NCBI GenBank assembly: GCA_963730115.1
Contig: CAVSQM010000006.1
Coordinates: 186,001 to 250,000 of the forward strand
Reading direction: 5' to 3'
From: DASQFQ01 sp963730115
Lineage (GTDB): Bacteria; Actinomycetota; Thermoleophilia; Solirubrobacterales; Solirubrobacteraceae
DNA length: 64,000 nt
Part shown: one piece after another, positions 24,784-34,108 of the stretch
How the letters are laid out: each line of letters opens with the position of its first letter
Position numbering within the stretch: the stretch's first letter is position 1
The notes under the pieces: generated by a model
Told to the model about the DNA's origin: nothing
The model's input: the letters and a program-made list of their open reading frames with translations, nothing else
Database searches by the model: none
Position numbers and translations under genes: made by a program

Positions 24784-26636
24784 GTGACGCGGAGCTTGAC
24801 CTTCTTGATCCGGCGGTTGCCGGCGTTGTCGAACACGGTCGCCTTGAGCGTGAAGCGCCCGCGGCGGTAGACGTGCCGGCCCCCGAAGCGCTTGCGCTGC
24901 TTGACCACGCGGGTGCCGTCGCCGTAGCGCACGCGCACCTCGCGGATGCCGGAGCCCTTCCCGTCGCGGGCGCGCACGACGACGCGCAGCGCGCGGCCTG
25001 CCCGCCGCTTGCCGATGATCCGCACCCGGACCTTGGGCTTGGCGTTGTCGAACCTGACCCGCCGCGTGCGGCTCGGCGCCTCCTGGCCGCGCGAGTCGAT
25101 GGCGATCACCTGGTACTTGATCGGGCGCCCGGCGCTCAGGGGCTGCGCCGGGCGCAGCGAGCTGCCGGTCGTCTCGCCGACGACCCGGCCGCCGACGACG
25201 ACGCGGAAGCGCTGCGGGCCCCAGAGGTCACGGCCCGGGCGCCACTCGAGCTTCGCCCGCCGCCCGCTCTGCCAGGCGCTGCGCGCGATCGCGCCCGGCC
25301 GGCCGGGCAGGCGGTCGTGCAGCGCGACGGTGATCGCGCGGCTGGCCGGCGGGCCCTGCGCCATCGCCACCGCGAAGCCGGCCAGCCGGTCGCCCGCCAC
25401 CGCGAACTGGCCCGCGGGCACCGCGCCGAGGTCGGACCGCGACAGCTCGACCTCGGCCTCGAACGGCTTCGTGGGCTCGGGCTGCAGGCGGCCCTTGACG
25501 GCCGCGTTGCCGCCGCCGTCGGCGACCCGCCAGGCGAGCACGTTCTCGCGGTGCTCGGAGGCGCCGGGCCTCGGCTCCGCCCCCGCCGTCGAGGCGGCGG
25601 AGTGCAGGAGCTGGGCGGGCGCGAAGACGTCGTTGTAGAGCACGTTGCCGCCCACGCCACCACCCGGCGTCTCGAACGTCGCGAGCCCCTGCCCGCGGCC
25701 GTTCATCGCCACCCGCGGCGCGGTCGAGCCCGCGCCGCCGTCGAGGTAGATCGGCGGGTCGAACGTCGAGCCGAGCATCCGCCGCGCCAGCGCGCGCGAC
25801 GCCCCGCCGACGTCCTGGCGGAACACGGCCCACACGAACGAGCCGTCGTCCTCGATGTCGATCTCCGGCGAGTCGGCCGCGCCGGCCGGCACGCCGCCCA
25901 CGTCCCCGACCGAGAGCCCCTGCGGCGCGGCCGACGGGTTGAGGCCGGTGACGCGGCGGGCGAACAGCGAGGTGCCCTCGCCCCACGCCACGATGCCGTT
26001 GCCCTCGGCGGACACGCCGACGCGCGAGCGGCCACCGCCGACGCCGGCCGCGGCGCCGGGGTTGATGTCCATCGGCGCGCCGATCGTCGTCCACGTCGCG
26101 TCCTGCAGCCGGCTGACGCGGACGTCGGTGCCACCGCTGCCTGGCGCGGTGTAGGCGGCGTAGGCCGCGCCGTTGATGCTCATGTCGACCGAAGGCGAGA
26201 GCGCCGGCCCGGGGCCCGCGAAGATCTCGGTCGGGCCGACCAGCGGCCCCGGCGCCGGGCCGCCGGTCACGAGGCTCGCGAAGACGCTGTTGCCCGCTGT
26301 CCACACGATCACCAGGCGGTTGGCGTCGGTGGCGGCGATCGCGGCGTCGGTCGCGCCCGCGGCGATGCCGTTGTCGACCTGCTCGGGCGGGCGGAACTGG
26401 CCGCCGTTGAAGCGCGAGAGGAAGACGTGCGGGGTGCCGCCGACACGCTTGAGGTAGACGAGGCCGCCGGTGCCGTCACGGGCCAGGTCGACGCCGCCGA
26501 GCCGGTCGATGTCGGGCGACGGGCCGTCGATCGGCGCGTTGGCCCCAGCCGGGAACCAGGCGGCCGGCGCGGCGGCCGGCAGCGCGGCGAGGCCCAGCAG
26601 GGCGACGAGGACGGGCAGGACGAGGCGGCGGTTCAT
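24780..26636 (-). CDS. Secreted protein with beta-propeller-like N-terminal region and Ig-like C-terminus
   Basis: Exported protein of 618 residues. It starts with a signal peptide (NRRLVLPVLVALLGLAALPAAAPAA). Residues 30-400 contain recurring patterns of the type DGTGGLVYLKRVGGTPHVFL, ANRLVIVWTAGN, GNGIVAWGEGTSLF and GSFVWAVFRQD, which look like propeller blades. The C-terminal 200 residues are basic and Ig/fibronectin-like (KYQVIAIDSRGQEAPSRTRR, KATVFDNAGNRRIKK). No catalytic motif is seen. It overlaps folP by four bases, an unexpected partner; the two may merely share a transcript. Confidence 0.7.
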   Translation of the reverse strand: MNRRLVLPVLVALLGLAALPAAAPAAWFPAGANAPIDGPSPDIDRLGGVDLARDGTGGLVYLKRVGGTPHVFLSRFNGGQFRPPEQVDNGIAAGATDAAIAATDANRLVIVWTAGNSVFASLVTGGPAPGPLVGPTEIFAGPGPALSPSVDMSINGAAYAAYTAPGSGGTDVRVSRLQDATWTTIGAPMDINPGAAAGVGGGRSRVGVSAEGNGIVAWGEGTSLFARRVTGLNPSAAPQGLSVGDVGGVPAGAADSPEIDIEDDGSFVWAVFRQDVGGASRALARRMLGSTFDPPIYLDGGAGSTAPRVAMNGRGQGLATFETPGGGVGGNVLYNDVFAPAQLLHSAASTAGAEPRPGASEHRENVLAWRVADGGGNAAVKGRLQPEPTKPFEAEVELSRSDLGAVPAGQFAVAGDRLAGFAVAMAQGPPASRAITVALHDRLPGRPGAIARSAWQSGRRAKLEWRPGRDLWGPQRFRVVVGGRVVGETTGSSLRPAQPLSAGRPIKYQVIAIDSRGQEAPSRTRRVRFDNAKPKVRVRIIGKRRAGRALRVVVRARDGKGSGIREVRVRYGDGTRVVKQRKRFGGRHVYRRGRFTLKATVFDNAGNRRIKKVKLRVT

Positions 26637-26700
26637 GAGACGCGGCGTGCTCCAGTGACGGGGTCGGTCCGCTCGGTGCAACCGGCGGGAAGGCGGAAAG

Positions 26701-28404
26701 TTACGGCGCGGGGCCGACGGCAGTGCCGCCGCCGACCACGAGACCCTCCGCGGCGGCGTCGCCGCGGAAGCGCTCGGCCTCGGCCGCGCAGCGCGCGTCG
26801 TCCCAGCCCAGCTCGGCGCCGAGCGCCTGCGCAACCCGCTCGGGAGCCTGCTCCCCGGGCGCCAGCAGCGAGCGCGCCGCGGTGAGGCCGAGCCGGGTGC
26901 GGCGCAGCAGCACGTCGGCGACGCTGCGGGCCTGCTCGCGGCGGCCGGCGAACGTCGCCTCGGCCAGCAGGTCGGGCATCCCGGGCAGGATCGGCTGGGC
27001 GCGCTCGCCGCGCTCGGCGGCGAGCGCGAGCACCTCGTGGGCGGCGTAGCCATAGCGGCCGGCGAGCTGCTCGTAGGCGTCGTCCTCGACGCCCTCGACC
27101 CTCGGCAGGTCGAGCGCCGAGACCGGCATCCCGAGCGGGATCTCGCCGGTGCGGCAGGGCGCGTCGCGGCCGTCGCGCTCGACGAGCCGGTCGACGGTCA
27201 TCTTCGCCATCCGCCGCCAGGTCGTGAGCTTGCCGCCGGTGATGGTGACCATCCCGCTCGAGGTCTCATAGAGCTCCGCCTTGCGCGAGATGTCGACCGA
27301 CTTCTTCGGGTCGCCGGTCGAGATCAGCGGCCGCACGCCGGCGTAGGCGCCCGCGACGTCGGAGGCGCCGAGCTCGGTGCCGAAGAAGGCGCCGGCCGCG
27401 CCGAGCAGGTACTCGACGTCGGACTCGGACGGCCGCACGTGGTCGATGTCGCCGTCGAAGTCGTTGTCGGTGGTCCCGATCAGCGTCTGGCCGAGCCACG
27501 GCAGGACGAAGATCGTGCGCCCGTCGGCGGCCGGGACGATCGCGCCCACCGTGACCGGGAGCCGCTCGCTGGGCAGGATCACGTGGGTGCCGCGGCTGGG
27601 CCGGATGACCGGCACCTCGGCCTCGTCCTGCAGCTCCCCGGGGCGGATGCGGTCGGCCCACACGCCGGTGGCGTTGACCACGGCCCGCGCGCGCACGGGG
27701 AACTCGTCGCCCGACTCCGCGTCGCGGACGTGGGCGCCGCGGGCGAGCCCGTCCTCCTCGACCAGGCTCGTGACCTCGAGCCCGTTGGCGAACACCGCGC
27801 CGAAGCGCTCGGCCTCGCCGAGCACCGTCAGCACGAGCCGCACGTCGTCGGTCTGGCAGTCGTAGAACAGGTAGCCGCTGGTCGGCTCGCGCGCCGCGAG
27901 CGCGGGCAGCAGTTCGCGGACCTCGTCGCCGTCGACGATCCGGTGGCGCGCCGGGCTCCAGTCCTCCGAGCCGTCGAGATTGCGGTCGCGCACGCGGCGG
28001 CGCCCGAGCGGCGAGCGCCGCAGCCGGTCGACCGCCATCACGTCGTACATGTTGAGCCCGAGGCCGATCAGCCGGTCGGGGCGGGCGCCCTCGAAGGCGG
28101 GCACGATCATCGGCAGCGGGCGCACCAGGTGCGGGGCGAGCGCGGCGTTGATCTGGCGCTCGAGCAGCGCTTCGCGGACGAGCCCGAGGTCGAAGTTCTG
28201 CAGGTAGCGCAGGCCGCCGTGGACGAGCTTGCTCGAGCGCGACGAGGTGCCCGCGGCGTAGTCGGACTTTTCCACCAGCGCGACCGAGTAGCCGCGCGTG
28301 GCAGCGTCGAGCGCCACCCCGGCGCCGGTGATGCCGCCGCCCACGACGAGCACGTCGAACTCCTCGGAGGCCAGGGCGCGGACGGCGTCGGGGCGCGGCA
28401 GCAT
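26701..28404 (-). CDS. glpD: Aerobic glycerol-3-phosphate dehydrogenase
   Basis: FAD-dependent enzyme of 567 residues that oxidises glycerol-3-phosphate to dihydroxyacetone phosphate at the membrane and passes electrons to quinone. It has the N-terminal FAD motif VLVVGGGITGAGVALDAATRGYSVAL, GTSSRSSKLVHGGLRYL, GVWADRI, IRPSRGTHVIL, TDNDFDGDIDHVRP and TGGKLTTWRRMA, then the C-terminal DAO cap. Length is normal. The ATG at 28404 shares a base with the nitroreductase stop (TGATG), so the two are coupled. No glpK or glpF is visible nearby. Confidence 0.93.
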   Translation of the reverse strand: MLPRPDAVRALASEEFDVLVVGGGITGAGVALDAATRGYSVALVEKSDYAAGTSSRSSKLVHGGLRYLQNFDLGLVREALLERQINAALAPHLVRPLPMIVPAFEGARPDRLIGLGLNMYDVMAVDRLRRSPLGRRRVRDRNLDGSEDWSPARHRIVDGDEVRELLPALAAREPTSGYLFYDCQTDDVRLVLTVLGEAERFGAVFANGLEVTSLVEEDGLARGAHVRDAESGDEFPVRARAVVNATGVWADRIRPGELQDEAEVPVIRPSRGTHVILPSERLPVTVGAIVPAADGRTIFVLPWLGQTLIGTTDNDFDGDIDHVRPSESDVEYLLGAAGAFFGTELGASDVAGAYAGVRPLISTGDPKKSVDISRKAELYETSSGMVTITGGKLTTWRRMAKMTVDRLVERDGRDAPCRTGEIPLGMPVSALDLPRVEGVEDDAYEQLAGRYGYAAHEVLALAAERGERAQPILPGMPDLLAEATFAGRREQARSVADVLLRRTRLGLTAARSLLAPGEQAPERVAQALGAELGWDDARCAAEAERFRGDAAAEGLVVGGGTAVGPAP

Positions 28405-28919
28405 CACGGAAGGTACGAGCGGATCTCGTCGACGGGCGCGCGCTCGGGAGCGGCCTTGTCGGGCCCCTTGGCGCGGCCGAGGTGGATGAGGCCGAGCACG
28501 CGCTCGCGGTCGGCGATGCCCAGCGCCGCGCGGCCCTCGGGCGTGCGCAGCACCGCCGGCGTGCGCCAGTAGCCGCCGAGCCCGCGCGCGTGCGCGCCGA
28601 GCAGGACGATGAACGTGGCGGCCGCGGCGGCCGCGAAGTCCTCCTCGTCGGTGACGGGGTCGTCGTCGGAGCGCACCACCGATGCGGCGATCAGCGTCGG
28701 CGCGCGGTCGAGCTTGCCCGCCGCCTCCGGACCGGCCGCCTGCTTCAGCGCGGCCAGCGCCTCGGGGCCGAGGACGCGGAAGCGCCACGGGTTCGTGAGG
28801 TTGTGGTTGGGCGCCCAGCGGGCGAGCTCGAACAGTTCCTCGAGCGTGGCCCGGTCGACCGGCTCGGGGTCGTAGGCCTTGTGGGTCCGGCGGCCCCGGA
28901 TCAGCTCGTCGATCGACAC
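28404..28919 (-). CDS. Nitroreductase-family FMN oxidoreductase
   Basis: A 171-residue flavoprotein of the nitroreductase family. It has the FMN-binding start ELIRGRRTHKAYDPEPV, LARWAPNHNLTNPWRF and the C-terminal LGLIHLGRAKG. AAAATFIVLLGAHARGLGGYWRTP is the usual dimer and FMN helix region. The substrate is not predictable. The start is GTG 28919. It sits directly upstream of glpD and is translationally coupled to it. Confidence 0.88.
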   Translation of the reverse strand: MSIDELIRGRRTHKAYDPEPVDRATLEELFELARWAPNHNLTNPWRFRVLGPEALAALKQAAGPEAAGKLDRAPTLIAASVVRSDDDPVTDEEDFAAAAAATFIVLLGAHARGLGGYWRTPAVLRTPEGRAALGIADRERVLGLIHLGRAKGPDKAAPERAPVDEIRSYLP

Positions 28920-29022
28920 TGGGACTCAGGCTACTGCGGAGGTTTCGTGCGAAAGCTTCAGGTTGCGGGGGTTTCGGCCGATAGGGAGCGCACTCCGTCC
29001 CGACTGCAAGAGGAACGACCCA

Positions 29023-29652
29023 GTGCTGCGCATCGACGAGACGTCCAAGACGCTGGTGGCACCGCCCGCGGGCGGCCTTGTCACCGAGGTGAGCCCCGAC
29101 CGCGACGAGCTGCTCGCGCTCGTCTGCTCTTCGTGGGAGGCCTTTGCCGGCGAGCTCGGCCAGCCGAGCCTCCGCTTCGTGACCCAGGGCTCCGCGCCCG
29201 GGCTCGAGGTCCTCGCTTTCGACGCCGAGGCCGGCCGCGCCGTCGTCGTCGGCGTGGCGAGCGAGGTCGCCGACGCCCAGCTGACGCAGGCCCTGTCCGG
29301 CGCCGCCTGGGTGGCCGCCATGGACGCCGCGCAGCTCGCCGCCGTCCACGAGTCGCTGCAGGCCGCCGTGCCCGGCGACTCGCCCCAGATCGTGCTCCTC
29401 GCCTCGGCGTTCGACGCGCGCACGCTGACCACCGTCGACTGGCTGACCCGCCGCCACGGGCTCGAGATCTCGTGCTTCGTGCTGTCGGTCTTCCGCTTCG
29501 GCAACGAGCGGCTGCTCTCGATCCGCCGCGAGTACCCCGCGCGCGACGTCGCCACCCCGGATCCCGCCCTCCAGGTCCAGCAGATGCTGGCCGGCGCGGT
29601 CACCAACGGGCACGACGCCAACGGGCACTCCACGCCGCCCCCCGCCGCCTAA
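29023..29652 (+). CDS. Conserved actinobacterial protein, unknown; weak nuclease-fold resemblance
   Basis: A 209-residue soluble protein with no firm family. The start GTG at 29023 has AGAGGAA nine bases upstream; earlier in-frame starts would run through the promoter region. The block VLLASAFDARTLTTVDWLTR plus HGLEISCFVLSVFRFGNERL resembles the C-terminal part of some PD-(D/E)xK-fold proteins, but no complete catalytic motif is visible. The C-terminus is low-complexity (GHDANGHSTPPPAA). A twin-hairpin repeat starts 24 bases after its stop. Confidence 0.6.
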   Translation: MLRIDETSKTLVAPPAGGLVTEVSPDRDELLALVCSSWEAFAGELGQPSLRFVTQGSAPGLEVLAFDAEAGRAVVVGVASEVADAQLTQALSGAAWVAAMDAAQLAAVHESLQAAVPGDSPQIVLLASAFDARTLTTVDWLTRRHGLEISCFVLSVFRFGNERLLSIRREYPARDVATPDPALQVQQMLAGAVTNGHDANGHSTPPPAA

Positions 29653-29675
29653 GCAGTCCGAGTCCCTGACCCACC

Positions 29676-29737
29676 GCGGGTTTCGCCCCCTGGGCGAATA
29701 CCCGCAAGGGAACCTAGCCCTCTGGGCTAGCGTTCCC
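29676..29737 (-). repeat. Twin-hairpin dispersed repeat, diverged single copy
   Basis: This is the reverse complement of the units at 43.5-43.7 kb, with differences. Plus-strand hairpin 1 (29676-29705) has outer arms GCGGGT/ACCCGC, inner arms TTCGCCC/GGGCGAA, loop CCT and one bulged T. Hairpin 2 (29708-29737) has outer arms GGGAAC/GTTCCC, inner arms CTAGCCC/GGGCTAG, loop TCT and a bulged C. Relative to the other copies, GGCAAC/GTTGCC and CTGGCCC/GGGCCAG have changed on both sides so pairing is kept. It fills the gap between two plus-strand genes and could also act as a terminator. Confidence 0.85.
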
Positions 29738-29834
29738 CCGATGCTGCTGCGCGGCCTGCGCTGGGGGCTCGCCGGCGCGCTGGTGGCCTGGACGGTGGTT
29801 CCGCCTGCTCGGCCTCGAGCGGGGCTGGCCACTC

Positions 29835-30701
29835 GTGCCGCTGTTCGCGTTCACGCCCTGGGCGGCCGCGTTCGCGCTGCTGTGCGCGCTGCTCGGCGGC
29901 GTGTTCCGCTGGCGGCTGTTCACGCTCGTCTGCCTCGCCTGCGGGCTGATCCTGGCGGTGGCGATCGCGCCGCGGGTGATCCCGAACCGGGCGCCGGAGG
30001 ACGCACAGGGCGTCCGCCTCCGCGTGCTGGCGATCAACGTCGCGGGCAACCCGGAGACCGCGGGCACCGTGCGCGCGCTGGTGCGCCGCTACCGCCCTGA
30101 CGTGCTGAGCGTGCTCGAGCTGCCGCCGGAGGTGGTGACCGCCTACGACGTCGCCGGCATCGACGATCTGCTGCCCCACCAGGTGCTGGAGCCGCGCCCC
30201 GCCTTCGAGGGCACCGGCCTCTACTCCCGCATCCCGCTGCGGGTCGCGCCGGCGCCCTCGGACACGGAGTTCGCGATCGCGGCGGCCTCGATGGCGCCGC
30301 GCGGCGCGGCGCCGCTCGAGGTGTACGCCATCCACGCGCGCGCCCCCACCTCCCCGAGCGAGACGCGGCAGTGGCGTGCGGACCTGCGAGCGCTGCCGCC
30401 GACCGGAGACGGCGGCATGCGGATCCTGGCCGGTGACTTCAACGCCACGCTGGACCACCACGAGCTGCGCCGCCTGATCGACCGCGGCTACCACGACGCG
30501 GCCGAGCAGGCCGGCAACGGCCTCCGCATGACGTGGTCGGACGAGAGCCGGCTGCCGCCGCTCGTCGCCATCGACCACGTCCTGGCCGACCGCCGCATGC
30601 GCGTCGCCTCCGCGCGCGTCGTCACGGTCCCGGGCTCCGACCACCACGGCGTGCTGGCCGAGCTCGTGCTCCCGCGCGATGCCGACCGGGGCGGTGAATA
30701 G
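29835..30701 (+). CDS. Membrane-anchored endonuclease/exonuclease/phosphatase-family protein, N-terminus frameshifted
   Basis: EEP-fold protein with 288 residues in the intact frame from GTG 29835. Two hydrophobic helices come first (FTPWAAAFALLCALLGG; LVCLACGLILAVAIA), then the catalytic domain: LAINVAGN, VLSVLELPPE, GTGLYSR, ILAGDFNAT, IDHVLADRR and SDHHGVLAEL, with all acid and His motifs of the family. It probably cleaves phosphodiesters outside the membrane. Codons from ATG 29741 give a further helix (MLLRGLRWGLAGALVAWTV) and join this frame (FRLLGLERGWPLVPLFAF) if one base near 29797 is removed, so the natural protein likely starts at 29741. The channel gene follows by nine bases. Confidence 0.8.
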   Translation: MPLFAFTPWAAAFALLCALLGGVFRWRLFTLVCLACGLILAVAIAPRVIPNRAPEDAQGVRLRVLAINVAGNPETAGTVRALVRRYRPDVLSVLELPPEVVTAYDVAGIDDLLPHQVLEPRPAFEGTGLYSRIPLRVAPAPSDTEFAIAAASMAPRGAAPLEVYAIHARAPTSPSETRQWRADLRALPPTGDGGMRILAGDFNATLDHHELRRLIDRGYHDAAEQAGNGLRMTWSDESRLPPLVAIDHVLADRRMRVASARVVTVPGSDHHGVLAELVLPRDADRGGE

Positions 30702-30710
30702 GTTGCCGCC

Positions 30711-31364
30711 GTGCTGCAGTTCGCCCGACGCGAGCCCTCAGCGATCCTGCTCGCGATGCAGCTGGCGGGAGTGCTGCTGTACCCCTTCATGGAGGGCAGC
30801 GACGTCGGGCGCGCGCTGTTCAGCGTGTTCGGGATCGCGGTCCTCGGGCTGGTCGTGCTCGCGGTCCGCTCCACCTCGGGGCTGACCCGGGTCTCGCTCT
30901 TCCTCGGCGCGCCGGCGACGGTGCTCCTGCTGATCCAGGCCGCGACGCGCAGCGACGACCTGCTCCCCTACTCCTCGGCGTTCGAGGCCGTCCTCTACTT
31001 CCTCGCCGCCGGCGCGCTGATCCGCTACATGCTCGCCGACCACATCATCACCCGCGACGAGCTGTGGGCGGTCGGCGCCACCTTCACGCTGCTCGCGTGG
31101 GCGTTCGCCTACACGTACACGGTCGTGCAGGCGGTCGAGCCCGGCAGTTTCACGGCCGCGGTCGACCCCGAGGCGCAGCGGAGTTGGATGGAGCTGCTGT
31201 TCCTGAGCTTCACCACGCTCACCAGCACCGGCCTGAGCGACGTGATCCCGATCAAGCCGTTCGCGCGCAGCGTCAGCATGATCGAGCAGCTCGCCGGGCT
31301 CGGCTATGTCGCCGTGCTCGTCTCGCGGGTGATCGGCCTCACCGTGTTACGTCAACGCGGGTGA
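30711..31364 (+). CDS. Ion-channel-like membrane protein with unusual pore sequence
   Basis: A 217-residue membrane protein with about five helices and a C-terminal pore-loop unit: LLFLSFTTLTSTGLSDVIPI followed by the inner helix IEQLAGLGYVAVLVSRVIGL. Placement and surroundings match two-helix (Ion_trans_2) potassium channels, but the selectivity filter TVGYGD is replaced by TSTGLSD, so ion choice is uncertain. No RCK or ligand domain is present. The GTG start at 30711 lies nine bases after the EEP gene, implying co-transcription. Confidence 0.75.
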   Translation: MLQFARREPSAILLAMQLAGVLLYPFMEGSDVGRALFSVFGIAVLGLVVLAVRSTSGLTRVSLFLGAPATVLLLIQAATRSDDLLPYSSAFEAVLYFLAAGALIRYMLADHIITRDELWAVGATFTLLAWAFAYTYTVVQAVEPGSFTAAVDPEAQRSWMELLFLSFTTLTSTGLSDVIPIKPFARSVSMIEQLAGLGYVAVLVSRVIGLTVLRQRG

Positions 31365-31468
31365 TCGGCGGGTCGTGGTCTGACGAGCGCGCGGAAGGTC
31401 CGTGACATTCCGCGCACCGTAGGCCCTGGTCCCGCCGGACAGGTCATCAGCTTGTTCGTTGTACCGCG

Positions 31469-32126
31469 ATGACCGAGCGCCCGAGCTATGCGGCCGACGC
31501 GCTCGGCATCGGGATCGCGACGGGCGTCTACGGCATCTCGTTCGGCGTGCTGGCGGTGGCCGCCGGGCTGTCGGCGGCGCAGGCGTGCGCGATGTCCGTG
31601 CTCGTGTTCACGGGCGGCTCGCAGTTCGCCGCGGTCGGCGTGCTCGGAGCGGGCGGCGCGGCCGCCACGGCGATCGCCAACGCGCTGCTGCTGGCGATGC
31701 GCAACACCGCCTACGGCTTCTCGCTCGCGACGCTGCTGCGGGGCCCGTTCGCGCGCCGCGCGGTCGCGGCGCAGCTCGTGATCGACGAGACGACCGCGAT
31801 GGCGCGCGCACAGGAGGACGAGGACGCGGCGCGGGGCGCGTTCTGGCTCACCGGTGCGGCGGTGTTCGTGTGCTGGAACGCCGGGACGCTGGCGGGCGCG
31901 CTGGCCGGCTCGGGCCTCGGCGACCCGGCGAAGTACGGGCTCGACGCCATGTTCCCGGCCGCGTTCCTCGCGCTGCTCGCGCCGCAGCTGCGGCAGGAGG
32001 GCGCGGTGGCGGCGGCGATCGCGGGCGCGCGTGATCGCGCTCGTGCTGCTGCCGTTCACGCCGCCGGGCGTGCCGGTGATCGCGGCGAGCCTGGGCGTGC
32101 TGGCCGGCCTGCGGAGGCGCTCGTGA
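31469..32126 (+). pseudogene. azlC: AzlC branched-chain amino acid exporter subunit, one-base frameshift
   Basis: Large subunit of an AzlCD exporter for branched-chain amino acids or analogues. Family features: ALGIGIATGVYGISFGVLAV, VLVFTGGSQFAAVG, LLAMRNTAYGFSLA, a conserved acidic LVIDETTAMAR and several membrane helices. The frame is correct to about 32025; one extra base in the GCGCGC run at 32025-32031 then shifts it. Removing it gives VIALVLLPFTPPGVPVIAAS and LAGLRRRS, ending at TGA 32124-32126, which overlaps the azlD GTG. As written, the sequence reads straight into azlD, making an artificial fusion. Error or real mutation cannot be told apart here. Confidence 0.82.
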
Positions 32127-32408
32127 GCTGGGCGGCGCTGCTGGCGCTGGCGGCCGGGAGCTACGCGCTGAAGGCGACCGGGCCGCTGCTGCTCGGCGAG
32201 CGCGAGCCGTCGCCGCGGGTAGCGCGGGTCATGGCCCTGCTCGCGGTGCCGCTGCTGTCAGCGCTGATCGTGGTGCAGACGCTCTCGGACGGCGAGCGGG
32301 TGGTGGTCGACGCCCGCGTGCCGGCGCTCGGCGCGGCGGCGATCTGCGTGTGGCGCGGCGCACCGTTCCTCGTCACCGTGCTCGTGGCGGCTGCGGTGGC
32401 CGCGGGCC

Positions 32409-32422
<14 letters not shown>
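32123..32422 (+). CDS. azlD: AzlD small subunit of branched-chain amino acid exporter
   Basis: A 99-residue membrane protein with three to four helices (AALLALAAGSYALKATGPLLLG, MALLAVPLLSALIVVQTL, FLVTVLVAAAVAAGL). Size and the ALKATGPLLLGE opening fit AzlD, the partner of AzlC. The GTG at 32123 overlaps the azlC stop as GTGA. Its end overlaps the convergent pntB by 14 bases. Confidence 0.85.
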
Positions 32423-33781
<1,359 letters not shown>

Positions 33782-33785
<4 letters not shown>

Positions 33786-34108
33786 TCACCTGCCTCGCTT
33801 CGCTCGTCACCGGCTTCGCCTCGGAGGCCCTCGGGCTTCGACTTGAACATCCCGAGCATGCGATCGGTGACCAGGAAGCCGCCGACCACGTTGATCGTCC
33901 CGAACGCGATGGCGATTACCACCAGCACGTCCTCGAGGAAGCCTTCAGCCGGCCCGATTACCAGCAGGCCGCCGAGCAGGACGATGCCGTGGATCGCGTT
34001 GGTGCCGCTCATCAGCGGCGTGTGCAGCGTGTTCGGGACCTTGGAGATGACCTCGAAGCCGACGAAGGCGGCGAGGACGAGGATCGCGAGCTCGGTGAGA
34101 AGGTCCAC
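33782..34108 (-). CDS. pntAB: NAD(P) transhydrogenase alpha subunit, membrane part
   Basis: The short membrane piece of a split alpha subunit, 108 residues with three helices. The conserved block VGFEVISKVPNTLHTPLMSGTN and AIHGIVLLGGLLVIG are typical. Its C-terminal tail (LRGEAGDERSEAGE) is encoded by a GA-rich segment resembling an insert in the P450 gene of this window. It abuts pntAA and overlaps pntB. Confidence 0.93.
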
